Below are positions 11,660-22,470 of a DNA stretch of 64,000 nt, in pieces. The stretch comes from Proteles cristata cristata. Lineage: Eukaryota; Chordata; Mammalia; Carnivora; Hyaenidae. Each line of letters begins with the position of its first letter. Position 1 is the stretch's first letter. The stretch is taken from the NCBI GenBank assembly GCA_017311185.1, contig JAESUZ010002610.1, positions 124,001-188,000 of the forward strand, read 5' to 3'. A program made the translations under genes and the position numbers. Under the pieces are notes generated by a model. The model saw only the letters and a program-made list of their open reading frames with translations, made no database searches and was not told the DNA's origin.

Positions 11660-12589
11660 TCTTCTTATTTTTTAGATACATTCATACAAGTTTGCTCCAT
11701 CAGTCTGAATGTCGTCCCCTCTTCTCAGGATGCTTAGCCATTAACACACTAGTGTGTGTGTGTGTTAAGGACAATGGAAGGGTTGAAGGTAACCACAATT
11801 CCTTTTCCTATGACAAGGTCATTCATGACTTTTCTGTAAGCAAAAAGAAGAATGTTTTGGGGAACCAGAATTGATTGAGATTAGGGTATAAACCCAAGTT
11901 TCCTCGGTGTGACACCCCACATGGCACAGCATGGCCCCTGAAGGGCCACACCACTGGTGAGGCCCCCAAGGGGTGTAAAATGCCCATTTTGTCCATTTCC
12001 TTCAAAACATCTCCTTCCCATAGGAATGTCTCTATTTCCAGGGTTTTGGTTTGGGGTACCTGCCCTTTCCTCTTACACATGCGTGTGCATAAAGATCAAG
12101 TATGTACATGGATGTATATAAATAACACTGGACTGTGCCCACAGTTCCCAAAATGAATCATCTTTCTCTAATTCATTTCCAGAACAAAAGGTTTGGGACA
12201 CATTTGAACTGCTTCTATTAGGAATACAAAAGAATCCGAGGTGGCTATAAATGCCAGACCATGACAGTAGTTCAGACTTCTGTTAGTTGATATTAGGGAC
12301 AATCATATCAATAGAATGAGCTGTATACAAATAGCATAGATTTCCCAAAATACAGACCCCATTCTGCTGTTGGGGGGGTTCCTAATGAAATATCCTGCCA
12401 GGATCAGCTAATCAAGGGAAGGAATTCTCAACCATCCCAATGCTTAAATGGGAAGGACTAACTAGATTATGGTATATCACCCAATGGGGGAGAAGGTGAG
12501 AAGGACATTTAAAGATACTGGAAAATGTGCATCATATAGCACTACAAGAAAAAAGGTTACTAACGATGACAGGTATGATCCCTTTTTTA
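11660..12589. other. Unique non-coding stretch
   Basis: No gene. A short TG run (about 11751-11765) is present. Frames at 11823-12156 overlap on both strands and are judged accidental. Confidence 0.5.
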
Positions 12590-12805
12590 ATCTTTTCTTT
12601 TTAATGTTTTATTTATTTCTGAGAGAGAGAGAGAGAGCATGAGCAGGGGAGGGTCAGAGAGAGAGGGAGACACAGAATTCAAAGACATGCTCCAGGCTCT
12701 GAGCTGTTAGCACAGAGCCCAACGCGGGGCTCGAACCCATGAACTGTGAGATCATGACCTGAGCTGAAGTCGGATGCTTAAACGACTGAGCCACCCAGGC
12801 GCCCC
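12590..12805 (-). mobile_element. SINEC (feline CAN-SINE)
   Basis: Full-length reverse copy close to consensus: GAGCCACCCAGGCGCCCC head and CAACGCGGGGCTCGAACCCA with CpGs kept. TSD TCCCTTTTTTA at 12579-12589 and 12806-12816. Confidence 0.95.
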
Positions 12806-14385
12806 TCCCTTTTTTATATTAAAATTGTATAGAAAAGATACTGAAAGGGTAACCTCTTAACATTTTGATGGTTATCCACAAATGGTAGATTACATTTCCC
12901 CCTTATAATGTCCTGTGTTTTCTGTAACCCTCATTTTACAAACAGAAAAAAAAATTAATAAAGGAATAGTGGTCTCACATTAAGATGACATCTTCTCTCC
13001 ATCTTCCCCTCAACCTCCCTCAATAGAACACCAAACTCTCAGAGCCCACTTATGAACGACTACAGAATTAAGTTCTTCACGGGTGCAAACTCTGCACCAA
13101 AAAAGCAGATGAAAAATCCCTATCTCAGGATTTAGCTAATTCGGCCCAAGCGTAAAAATGTCTGCTTTCCAGGTTCACTCTCATTTCCAACCATCAAGCC
13201 TGGCACCAGCCCTTAGGTAATGACTTTTGTTTCTTTGTGGCTGCTTACTTTTCTACCCTCGGGCCAAGGCTGAGCTGTGTTTTCGTCCATTCCCCAGATA
13301 TCTGGACGGGCAAGGTCACTACAGGTCTGGGCACCCGGGTACTCCCGTCTGATTCAGGAGGCAGCTGTCCTCTCCCACCCATCTGCCACCTCCGCGACGC
13401 TCCCAGGGTGTGCCCACACGGGCCCCTGAGCAGTTCCCTCCTCTGCAGAGGTCTGCAGATAAACAGTCCTGGCTTGGACCGCTGGCCCTGTGGGTTACAA
13501 GCGAGTTGTTTAGTGTCTCTGAGCCTCAGCTCCACATCCGAAGAACGGAGACCTTTAAAGCCTTCTCTCAGGCTGGTACGAAGGTCAAAGACGGCACACC
13601 TAAGGAGCTCAGCTCAATGCCTGACACTTAAACAGGCACACTCGGTCAACAGCGGCTGCTAGAATCATTACAACGTTGTTGCAGATTCTCGGTTCTTCTA
13701 TCCAGGACTTCATCTCTCTCTAAAAAGACTCCTACATTTCTTTTCACGTTTCCTCGACCATGCTGGGGCATTCTCATGAACTCAACAGGGCTAAATTAAT
13801 GTTTCCATTCTCCTGGTTCCTCTCAGGTACCCCACCTCTAACCTTCCATGACTCTGGAAAGTGGGCTCCCAGGAAGGAACACGAAGCCAGAACAAACACG
13901 CGCACAGGAGCAGTGTGCTCACGTTGTGTGCATGAAAAGTGCTGATCCTTCAGCCGTTCTACCTCCAGGGGAACGAGATGCCGCCTTCCTTGGGGCAGAA
14001 GGATAAATTCACATTTGAAACGCAAGCTAACATCCTTGTATAAAATATGTCATGCAAGTCTGAGGGATTGTGATTTATCATAATATTTTTCTAAGACTTC
14101 AAGGCCTCCAGTGTTAACTCGAGGGCTATAAACCATGCCACAAGCGATCTAAAATGAGGGAGAGATTTTTTTTTCCTACTCTAGAAATAGCTGCCAAACA
14201 GACAGATTCCACCCAGTGCTCACTCACCTGTTGCCAAGAGCATCACATCTCATCATTACCCAGGATTAAAGCGATGGATGTGAAGTCAGAACTGTCAGGG
14301 AGGGGAAGGACCCCAAATTAACGGAGTGCCTACACTATGTCAGGCACTTTATGCAACACAATGTCCTTGACGAAACTCTTGCAAT
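12806..14385. other. Unique non-coding stretch
   Basis: No supportable gene. The longest frame is 141 codons (13237-13662, plus) but runs into a MIR remnant and is opposed by a 96-codon frame on the other strand. At 14318-14385 the sequence resembles a MIR or L2 end (TGTCAGGCACTTTATGCA). Confidence 0.55.
13480..13640 (+). mobile_element. MIR fragment
   Basis: GTTGTTTAGTGTCTCTGAGC and CTCAGCTCCACATCCGAAG match the MIR core; CTCAATGCCTGACACTTAA matches its 3' part. Confidence 0.6.
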
Positions 14386-14498
14386 AGGCTGAATTGTGTC
14401 CTGCCCCCCATTCATATGCTCAAGTCCTAACCCTCCAGTATGTCAGAATTTGACTGTATTTGGAGATAGGGTCTTTTTTTTCTTTTTTTTGGGGGGGT

Positions 14499-14603
14499 TA
14501 AGATTTTATTTTTTGGCAATCTCAACATCCAACATTGGGCTTGAACTCATGACCCAGAGAGCTACAGTTGCTTGCTCTACCCACTGGGCCAGCCAGGCAC
14601 CCC
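14499..14603 (-). mobile_element. Short CAN-SINE (older subfamily)
   Basis: About 105 bp with the pattern AAGATTTTATTTTTTGGCAA, CATTGGGCTTGAACTCATGA and GGGCCAGCCAGGCACCCC. This is the short carnivore SINE that lacks the GA-rich and GTGCTGACAG body of the feline type. It sits inside the MLT1 LTR. Confidence 0.8.
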
Positions 14604-14654
14604 TCATTGTAAAACTTGTGATTTTTTTCGGGGATCAGAGTCTTTAGGGTCTTT

Positions 14655-14837
14655 TAAAAAAAAGTTTATTTATTTGAGAGAGAAAGAGAACGTGAGCAGA
14701 GATGGGGAAGAGAGAGAGGGAGAGAGAATCCTAAGCAGTGGAGCCTGATGTGGGGCTCGATCCCATGAACCATGACATCATGACCTGAGCCAAAATCAAG
14801 AGCTGACGCTTAACTGACTAAGCCATCCAGCTGCCCC
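14655..14837 (-). mobile_element. SINEC (feline CAN-SINE)
   Basis: AAGTTTATTTATTTGAGAGA, GATGTGGGGCTCGATCCCAT and AAGCCATCCAGCTGCCCC. It interrupts the MLT1 LTR at its GGGTCTTTAAAG position. The GTCAGCACAG block is lost. Confidence 0.9.
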
Positions 14838-15149
14838 AGGGAAGTCAGGTCTTTAAAGAGGTGATTAAGGTAAAATGAACTGCCTCTGGGTGGGTCCTAA
14901 CACAATATGATTTTTGTCCTTATAGAAAGAGGAGGTTAGGACACAGACATGCACGACTGAGCACAGAGGAAACGCCAAATGAGAACACAGCAAGTGGCTG
15001 TCTGCAAGCTCAGGGGCAAGGCTTCAGGAGAAACCAACCCTGCCAATATCTTGATCTTGGACTTGCAGCCTCCAGAACTGTGAGAAAATAAATGTCTGGA
15101 ATTTTGATTGGGCAGCCCAAGCAAACTGATACATCTCAATATAGACAGT

Positions 15150-15262
15150 ATTCCTATTTTACATATGGGAAAACAGGTATATAGAAGTAGCCTAGTTGGG
15201 AACACACAGCTGGTGAGTGACCCAGTCAGTCCTCAAACTAGAACTGATCTGTTTGACTCCAA
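15150..15262 (-). mobile_element. MIR fragment
   Basis: CTATTTTACATATGGGAAAA followed by ACACACAGCTGGTGAGTGAC is antisense MIR. It abuts a sense MIR, so two independent copies lie back to back. Confidence 0.65.
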
Positions 15263-15274
15263 AACCCAGTCTCT

Positions 15275-15440
15275 GATTTCCTGGCTCTGTGGCTTTGAGC
15301 GAGTGGCTCAACTTCTCTGTGCCTAAGTTTCAACATCTATAGAAATGGAGCCACAGTAATCCTTAGTTTGTATGTTTGTTCAGGGAATTAAAGAATTTTA
15401 AAATGAGCTATAAACATGTGAAATAATAGAAAATACATAC
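15275..15440 (+). mobile_element. MIR fragment
   Basis: CCTGGCTCTGTGGCTTTGAG, CTCAACTTCTCTGTGCCTAA and GGGAATTAAAGAATTTTAAA follow MIR order. Confidence 0.65.
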
Positions 15441-15454
15441 GTTGGTCTTTGCAT

Positions 15455-16190
15455 CCAGTTCCTGCTAGTATTTGGTCCTAATTCCTGCTGTAGAACTCTT
15501 AAAACCCTTGTAATTCTGTGAGTGGTAGGAGTATTTCTTGTTCTGATGAGGTAACTCTTGGTGAGGCCTGTCTCCTGAATGGGAGCTGATCACCGGCAAA
15601 ACCAAGCCATGATTAGAGGTTTGGAACTTTCAGCCCCATTGCCCATTCTCTAGAGAGGGGGAAGGAGCCCAGAAGTGGAGTTAATGACCGATCATGCCCA
15701 CATGATGAAGCCTCCATGGAAATCCCACAAGTATTGGGTCTGGAGAGCTTCCAACTTGGTAGACAAGGACACACCCACCACAAACTCTGTAGGAACAGAA
15801 GCTCCTGCGTTCGAGACCCTTCCAGACCTCACTCTAGGTAACTTTTCAGCTGGCTGTTCATTCCTATCCTTTAATATCCTTTGTAATAGCAGAAGTCCAG
15901 TACTGTTTTCCTGAGTTCTGCGAGTGGCTCTAGAGAATGAATGGAACCTAAGTAGGGACACGTGGGGATTTCTGATTGACAGCCGGTGATTAGAAGCACA
16001 GGTGACAGTCTGGGCTGGAATGGGGGTCTGGAGTTGGGGGGCGGTCTTGTGCAACTGAGCCCTTCGCCTGTGAGATCTGACCCCAGCTCCAGGTAGATGG
16101 TGTCAGAATTGAATTGTAGGACACCCCGCCTGTGTTACAGAATTGGTCAGCGTGGGGGGATCCTCCCTGTGCTCCACATCTGGCATCAGA
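15455..16190 (+). mobile_element. Probable old LTR, family not assigned
   Basis: A long block resembling a common mammalian LTR: ATGAAGCCTCCATGGAAATC, TTTCAGCTGGCTGTTCATTC, CTGAGTTCTGCGAGTGGCTC, GAAGCACAGGTGACAGTCTG, CTCCAGGTAGATGGTGTCAG and AATTGAATTGTAGGACACCC. I recall this order from LTR-type repeats but cannot name the family. It has no coding potential beyond short chance frames. Confidence 0.45.
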
Positions 16191-16239
16191 GGTGTTGTGA
16201 GCAGAACAGAGGAAACACTCTGCATTTTTCCTAGATGAT

Positions 16240-16485
16240 GTAAAATCCTTAGCGTTTGATACGTGGCAAGTGCCCAATGAAAGTTGGCTAATATTATTAC
16301 TACTATCACTATCGCCATTATGATTACTATTATCAGAATCCTTACTGAAGGATCCTTAATAAACTTGCCCAAACTTCTCATTTTACAAAATCAGTTAAGT
16401 GAGGCCCAGACACAGGGAATGTCTTGGAAGGTCACAAAATCAGGTAACCCAGGTCCAATGTTCTGTCCATTGCTTGGTGGGGGCT
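16240..16485. mobile_element. Two MIR remnants, head to head
   Basis: 16240-16345 reads as the sense MIR 3' part (GTGCCCAATGAAAGTTGGCT with alternating ATTATTACTA). 16370-16485 reads as antisense MIR (CTCATTTTACAAAATCAGTT, GTGAGGCCCAGACACAGGGA). Confidence 0.5.
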
Positions 16486-17224
16486 CAACATAACAAAATG
16501 TTTGGTTGCAAGGTTTAGTCTCCATTGGCTTTTATGGTGAGAGCAGGGTGTGCAGTGGGGTAAAGGCAATCAGGAGGCTGGGACAGGCATGGGGAGTGTG
16601 ACCCTTTGCCTTGGGTTCTCATCTACACCCAGAGACTCTCCCGCATGGCACCCAGCCACACTGAGCATCACTTCAGGAGCACTCAAATGCCAACCTGTGA
16701 AAGCACCTAAAGGACACGGGATGCCACTGCATGGGATTCGAAACAAAAAAGAGCAACTCCTGAAAATCCTCATGGGCCAAAGTGCAGGACAGAGGATACA
16801 TTTTAGGTCAAGACACTAAAAATTAAGGAGATTCAGAAACATCAAAAGATTCTCATAGAAAAGCAATTGATGGATGTGGCTATTAATAGATCTTCAGGAG
16901 TTTGCTGAAAATAGGGCAAAGCAGACACGCCACAAGGAATGTTTCATGTGACTGTGCTGTCAGGAACCAGTGCAGGGGGCTCAGAAAGAAGGGCAGCCCC
17001 TGCCTCAGAGAAGAGGGGACAAGACAAGCCAGCGGTGACACCTGCTCACAGAGCTCCAGGACCAAAAGGCACTGGAGCCGTTCTGCAGAAGCATCCAGGC
17101 ATTCAGGCACGGACCAGACCATGGGGCCCTGTCAACCAGACTGAGGTATGGAGTCTCCTAATAGCAACGGAAAGGCACTGAACAGTTTTAATCAAGAGGC
17201 CACCAATGCCAACCAAGAGATGAT
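16486..17224. other. Unique non-coding stretch
   Basis: No gene. Overlapping frames of 67-89 codons on both strands have no recognisable homology. Confidence 0.5.
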
Positions 17225-17590
17225 ATTCATATTTTGTTAAAGATGATTCCATGGTGTCCAGAATGGACTGGCTGGGCAGGGAGGCACTTAGGCAGCCTGG
17301 GTGGGGAGCTTTCGAGGTAGCTCAGGGCACTGACGATAGCACGGTGGGTTAGGATGTGCTGGTGAATATGGAAACAAATCCACAGATATGAGGGATATTT
17401 GGTATATAAAGTCACCAAGCACGGTGAAGACCTGGAATGTGGGGGAGGAGGAAAGAAGAGGGGATCACAGATGAACTCCACGTTTCTGGTTTATACTACC
17501 AGACAGGAACGTAGCTACAGAGACAAGGATCCCTGGACAAGGGACAGGCTCCAGGCTTGGTCTCAGAATCACACTGTGACATCCAGGAGG
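17225..17590 (-). mobile_element. L2 fragment
   Basis: Antisense L2 body: GTCCAGAATGGACTGGCTGG, GGTAGCTCAGGGCACTGACG, GGATATTTGGTATATAAAG and CTCCACGTTTCTGGTTTATA correspond in order to the L2 inner 3' region. Diverged. Confidence 0.6.
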
Positions 17591-17704
17591 AGACGGTGAT
17601 GGGAGGTACTGACATCTGCTGAGTACTCACTCTGTGCTGAGTGCTCTCTGAGGCCCTGGCAATAAAACAATCAACAAAACAGACTCCCTGTCCTAAGATG
17701 GCTC

Positions 17705-17870
17705 ATCCGCAGCATCGGCCACACACTGGAATCACCCATTTGTCTGACAACCAATGATGCCTGGATCCCATCTGCAGGAGTCTTCAGTTAACTGGGTGTC
17801 AGGGTGTTTAAGGGCTCCCCTGGTGGCTGCACGATGCAGTCAGGGCTGGGAACCATTGCTCTGGAGTGTG
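17705..17870 (+). mobile_element. MER5-like hAT-Charlie element
   Basis: ACACTGGAATCACCCATTTG, GATGCCTGGATCCCATCTGC and GGGCTGGGAACCATTGCTCT match the MER5 layout (tggaatcacct..., ggatcccacc..., gagaaccactg). A non-autonomous DNA transposon remnant. Confidence 0.55.
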
Positions 17871-18074
17871 CAAAACCCAGTGTGGCTTGTCTCTAATCAT
17901 GTGCAAAGGGCAAGCAGAAAGACTCAAGACCCTTGGCCTTGGATTTAGAAGAGAAAAACTAAAGCACAGGATGTAACAGGAATACTATTATTTGGATACC
18001 AATTCAAAATACAATCATCCTTAGTCATTCCCAGTTCCTAGTTGTCCCCTGGCTCCCTTACTAAGAACTGAGCC

Positions 18075-18294
18075 TGGGAACGCCAGGGTGGCTCAGTTGG
18101 TTGAACGTCCCACTTCAACTCAGGTCATGATCTCACTGTTCATGGGTTCGAGCCCCATGTCGGGCTCTGTGCTGACAGCCAGCTTGGAGCCTGGAGCCTG
18201 TTTCCAATTCTGTGTGTGTGTCTCTCTCTCTGACCCTCCCCTGCTCATGCTGTCTCTCTCTTCTCAGAAATAAATAAAACATTAAAAAAATTTA
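18075..18294 (+). mobile_element. SINEC (feline CAN-SINE)
   Basis: Head GGGAACGCCAGGGTGGCTCA, B box GGGTTCGAGCCCC, then GTGCTGACAGCCAGCTTGGA and a CT-rich region; A-rich tail. TSD AAGAACTGAGC (18063-18073) against AAGAATTGAGA. Confidence 0.94.
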
Positions 18295-21190
18295 AAGAAT
18301 TGAGATTGGTGGTCTCAGATCATAGAGTTTCTTATGCAACACACAGAAACATCTCTTATGCCCGTGGAGTAATGGCCATGGAGAAAGGTGATCCCATCTC
18401 TAAGAGCTAATGCTCTACTACAAAACCAAGGTCAAATATACCACAAGGCAAGATGTAATCGGGGCTAATAATCAAAGAACAAACTAAACGCCAAGAAATA
18501 TCAGAGAAGCAAGAGACACCTTGTGTTTTACTCCTCTTTCCACATCACTACAATGGACCACTCAGATTTTTCCTTCCTGGAACTGAACTCATCTTGCTCT
18601 TGAACTCAGTCTGAGAGCACACATTCCTCAATTTTCCTGGAAAGAAAAAAATCACCTGACAGCCAGGCTGGAAAAAAAAAGTCATCTGTGCCAGGCAAAC
18701 AACACTTCAACAAGTGTGCCAGGTGATCGATCATACCACACCCTCCTCAGGAGCGGTGCCCAGCACTGTTCAGAATGTCCCGGCTCATCTCTGCTGCAGG
18801 CTGGTGGAAAGGGAGGCGTCAGTGTTCTTTCAGCCCATTTGGAAAAGCAAGAAAGGATGTACTGGGGAGATACAAAAAGGCGGATCCGTCTGGGAGCGGT
18901 GAGCATCTGAAAAAAAAAATCCTGAACTTCTGAACTTCGGACTTGAAAACTACTGTACTCTGACCCCTGCGCCTAATTCAAACTGGATGCTTACTGCCCA
19001 GCGTTCCCTAATTCTTCCTAACGCCCTCACATCGTGATAAGCAAAGCAACACCCCACTGTGAATAGGACAGACTGTGCTCCACCTTAGGATGGAGAGAGG
19101 GCTGACTGACAGACAATTCTAGGCTCGCAATTCTCCAGAAGTGACCATAAATACAATCAAACCCACCTGGCATTTCAGCACTGCCCATATCGACTGTCCT
19201 GAGGAGATCGTGAGGGCTAGGAGGTGGAACCCCTGACTTCAAGGACTTTAGAGGAAGAGTTAAAGATTTTAGATTTTATCCCTTCATCAGTATGAAGCCA
19301 CTTAGGGTTTCCGAGGGATACGGTCAAGGAGTTTCAGTGAGAGTAACCTGGGAGTGTCATGCCCAAGTACCTTGGCCTTGTAAGCCACTAAACAAAGGAA
19401 GGCCATTGACAAGAATCAAACCCTCAGAAGCCCATGTGTTATCAAGCATAGTAGAGAGGCACTAGAACATTCTCTGAGCCAGGGTGTTGTGTTTCAGTCA
19501 CTAGGGTACTTGCTCACCGCTATGGGAAATAGGACCTCTTCGGACCCTTCTGCCACAAGAGTTCAGGCTCGGGCTCCCCTGACTGGGCTCAGTCACGGCT
19601 ACCTGGGAACAGCTGTTCCATCCTGGGCAGCAGCCCTGGTTGCCGGGAAACAATTCCAGACACACTTCTTCCTAAAGATTCCCAGTGAAAGGGATTCCCC
19701 AGTGCCCACAAGGATCTTCTAGGCTCGAGGACTTCCTTGTGTCCCTCCCACCCCTCACCTCTTCCCTCACCACAGATTAGAGAAAGGCTGAGGCGATTCT
19801 TCTCCGCCAGAGAGACACCTGGGACAGATAAGGAGTGTGAGTTAGACACATCCATTTCCTTCCTGCCTCAGGGACGCAAGTGTAGAACCACAACCTGTTA
19901 ATGCTTTCATTAAGTGACTCCATCAGTTCCATAGGTGACAATAATAATAAGAAACCTATGACACCCTGACACCCTGGACATTGTACTAGGCACGTGGTAC
20001 ACATAAAAAACCAAGCCAGACCCAGTCTCCATCCTCAAGGAATGACTGAAGTCCAGAAGGTGCTTAATATTATTGACAAACACCCATAATGAGAGACAGA
20101 AAATGACAGAATGTCAAAGAATCCGAGAGAAGCGGTTGAGGGAAAAACCATAGGCACAGGGGACACCGAGTGACTCAATCCAAAGGGCAGTATTAGGGAT
20201 GGTAGATTCTGACAAGCCAGGGAAAAACTTTGCAAATCTAACTATGTGGAAATCGAACAAGGAAGTGTCTTAAAACAAGAAAAATTCACTTCTCCCGAAT
20301 GAACAGAAAAGCACAGGCGTGTGCGCTAACAGGGCTGCCGGCCCACCCACCATGGCAGCCTACTGGCTCTTGGGAACCCCCACAGTGACTGGGCGGTGAA
20401 GCCCCCAGCCGATACCACTCGGGGCCACAAGACTACGGATGGCTGGTGCCCGGGAGGAGGGGCAGTCCCAGGAGGCAGCTGCTTCAGGACATCTAGCCCG
20501 GGGCCATCTGAAACCTCACTTCCTCCCCTCAGCAGCACCAAATACCTGGCAGGTTTGACACTGTGGGGTGCTGGTTGGAAAGGTGACAAGCAAGCCCCTC
20601 CAGGCCACTCCAGGGCCCCACTGGCCTGGAGATGACCAACAGGGCCCCCCGCACCCGATGATCCCTTCCTCGCAAGGCTACCCACCAATGTCAACAGCAA
20701 AGAACACCTAACACCGACACAGCACTTTCAAAGTTCACTTTGTGCTTTTACAAACCTCCCTGAGTCTCACAACATCCCTGAGCGGGGAGGCGCTCTGACA
20801 TCTGTCCTGCTGATAGTTTCTGCCGCATTATCTCCTACTGTGCCGAGGGTCTATCCGCAAGCACATTCCACTCAGGCAATTGCTCCAGCTCTGGCTCTGG
20901 CATCTTCATCGCCTCCTTCTCCAGGAAGGACACCGTGAGAGCCAACAGTTTTCTGCTCTGAAAGCACTCGCTGTCCCTCTCTGGGCCACGGGAGAGTTAA
21001 GATAACAATTAAGGGGCATCAGAAGACAGTGTCTGAGTGAGTATCAAATAACAGACAGACGCTGATGCAAAATGAGCTCCCGGGACAGAGAAAGCACTGG
21101 CCTGGCTAGAGCAGGAAGCCACAAAGTACCAGAGGGGTCTCTGAATGATGTCTGACATTTGGCAGAAACTCAACCTTTTTTTTTTTTAAT
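18295..21190. other. Unique non-coding stretch, 2.9 kb
   Basis: No gene. The 124-codon minus frame at 20326-20700 and the 79-codon plus frame opposite it (20396-20635) occupy a GC-rich patch and look accidental. Remnants: an L2 piece (19960-20180) and a MIR-like piece near 20706-20800 (CTTTTACAAACCTCCCTGAG). Confidence 0.55.
19960..20180 (-). mobile_element. L2 3' end, diverged
   Basis: CATTGTACTAGGCACGTGGT, CAGTCTCCATCCTCAAGGAA and a downstream GTCCAGAAGGTG follow antisense L2 order. Confidence 0.5.
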
Positions 21191-21820
21191 AGTTGATCCT
21201 CATTATTCATGTGGTTATATTCTATAAAGTCTCGAAGGACGCCGAATTAGTGATTACAGAACCATTGCTCCCAGGGGAAATAAGGGGTTAAGTTACTTTG
21301 AGCCGCAGGTCAAAACAGTAGAGCAGCCTCACATACATTTCGGTGAATTTCCTCTTCTGTTTTCTGGAGGTACCATATTGTTGATTCATGAACACTGAAC
21401 TCACAGTCAACAGCACTACAAGGCACGCCCGAAGGATGCTTATCTAACACGTTATTTTCTCTGCCAGGCACATCACAGCCTTCTTGTGTTTAAGAACATC
21501 AGATAGCACTTCAACTCTACGCTTAGGGCCATTTTAAACAGTGAAACTGTCAACCAAAAAAAGCACAAAAATGCACAAGAGCGGCATTAAGTAGATGACA
21601 GAAAGGTGGCTTGTTCACAATATGAGAGCTGCAACAAGGAGGCACGGAAGGGGCTTGCTGGATCTCAGCTGTAAACACGTGCATCAGGCGACCTAAATTT
21701 TTGGCCATTCTGCTCTGCATGTGTCCACAGTTAGCAGTGAAAGCACTATGAGGACTGACGTTCTGGGGTCACAAATAAATATTAGTGGATGGGGAACTAT
21801 GAATAATGAGGATCAGCTGT
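21191..21820 (-). mobile_element. Tigger-like (pogo) DNA transposon remnant
   Basis: About 630 bp bounded by terminal inverted repeats. AGTTGATCCTCATTATTCAT (21191-21210) pairs with the complement of the right end, AGCTGATCCTCATTATTCAT, 19 of 20. A TA dinucleotide lies at both junctions, as expected for Tc1/mariner-pogo target sites. Near 21428-21540 the minus strand holds a decayed start of a Tigger-type transposase (ATGGCCCTAAGCG..., then AAGAAGGCTGTGATGTG), the N-terminal DNA-binding part only. No DDE domain remains, so it is non-autonomous. Confidence 0.75.
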
Positions 21821-22232
21821 ACTTCATTCCAGAAGGGATGTAAGGAAAGGCATTTGGTCTATGTCTGTGGAATTGACAAACAAGGCTGACAGGTGGAGAA
21901 AACCGACATGGAGGCCGATGAAGTGGGAGTGAGAAGCTGGTTCTGCATAAGGGAGTGACAGGAGGGGGTATGGCCAGCGAGACAGGTGTGGTCAGACGGG
22001 GGAGGGCTGTGAGTGTCACTCAGCATTCACTGAGAACCTGGAAAATGCAGGACCAGAGAAGGGCAGGATTTTAGGACCATACAGGATGAGTCAGGAGAGG
22101 ATGTGGTAGACAGAGAGGTCGGGTCAGGTCAGGTCAGCACATGCCTGATAATGTGCTTCATCCTCAAGACAGAGGTGGGTGTTATTATTACTCAGTCCAT
22201 TTGCAGACAAACGGTAGGTGGCATTTTTAAAA

Positions 22233-22447
22233 AATTTTTTTAAAATGTTTTTATTTATTTCTGAGAGAGAGACAGACAGCATGAGCAGGGGAGGGTCAGA
22301 GAGAGAGGGAGACACAGAATCCGAAACAGCTTCCAGGCTCTGAACTAGCTGTCAGCACAGAGCCCGACACAGTGCTCGAACACGAACCGTGAGATCATGA
22401 CCTGAGCCGAAGTCGGACGCTTAACCGACTGAGCTACCCAGGAGCCC
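22233..22447 (-). mobile_element. SINEC (feline CAN-SINE)
   Basis: Full-length reverse copy, CpGs partly kept (GAAGTCGGACGCTTAACCGA). TSD TGGCATTTTTAAAA (22219-22232) against TGGCGTTCTTAAAA (22448-22461). It lies about 20 bp before the left edge of the inverted L1. Confidence 0.95.
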
Positions 22448-22470
22448 TGGCGTTCTTAAAACTCTCTGAG

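Larger units (their letters stand above)
14386..15131 (+). mobile_element. MLT1-type MaLR LTR, split by two SINEs
   Basis: LTR pieces are in order: GGCTGAATTGTGTCC, CATATGCTCAAGTCCTAACC, TTTGGAGATAGGGTC, [SINE], [SINE], GGTCTTTAAAGAGGTGATTA, GGGTGGGTCCTAACACAATA, CTTGATCTTGGACTTGCAGC, CTCCAGAACTGTGAGAAAAT and a terminal GCAAACTGATACATC. Removing the two SINEs leaves about 450 bp. No internal retroviral region is attached. Confidence 0.8.

Noticed and set aside
13237..13662. 141-codon plus-strand open frame as a gene
   Set aside because: Its right part is a MIR remnant and the opposite strand is open too.
22117..22133. GGTCA tandem (three units) as a nuclear-receptor element
   Set aside because: The units directly abut in a five-base period, which does not give standard half-site spacing. 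It is more likely a small slip repeat.
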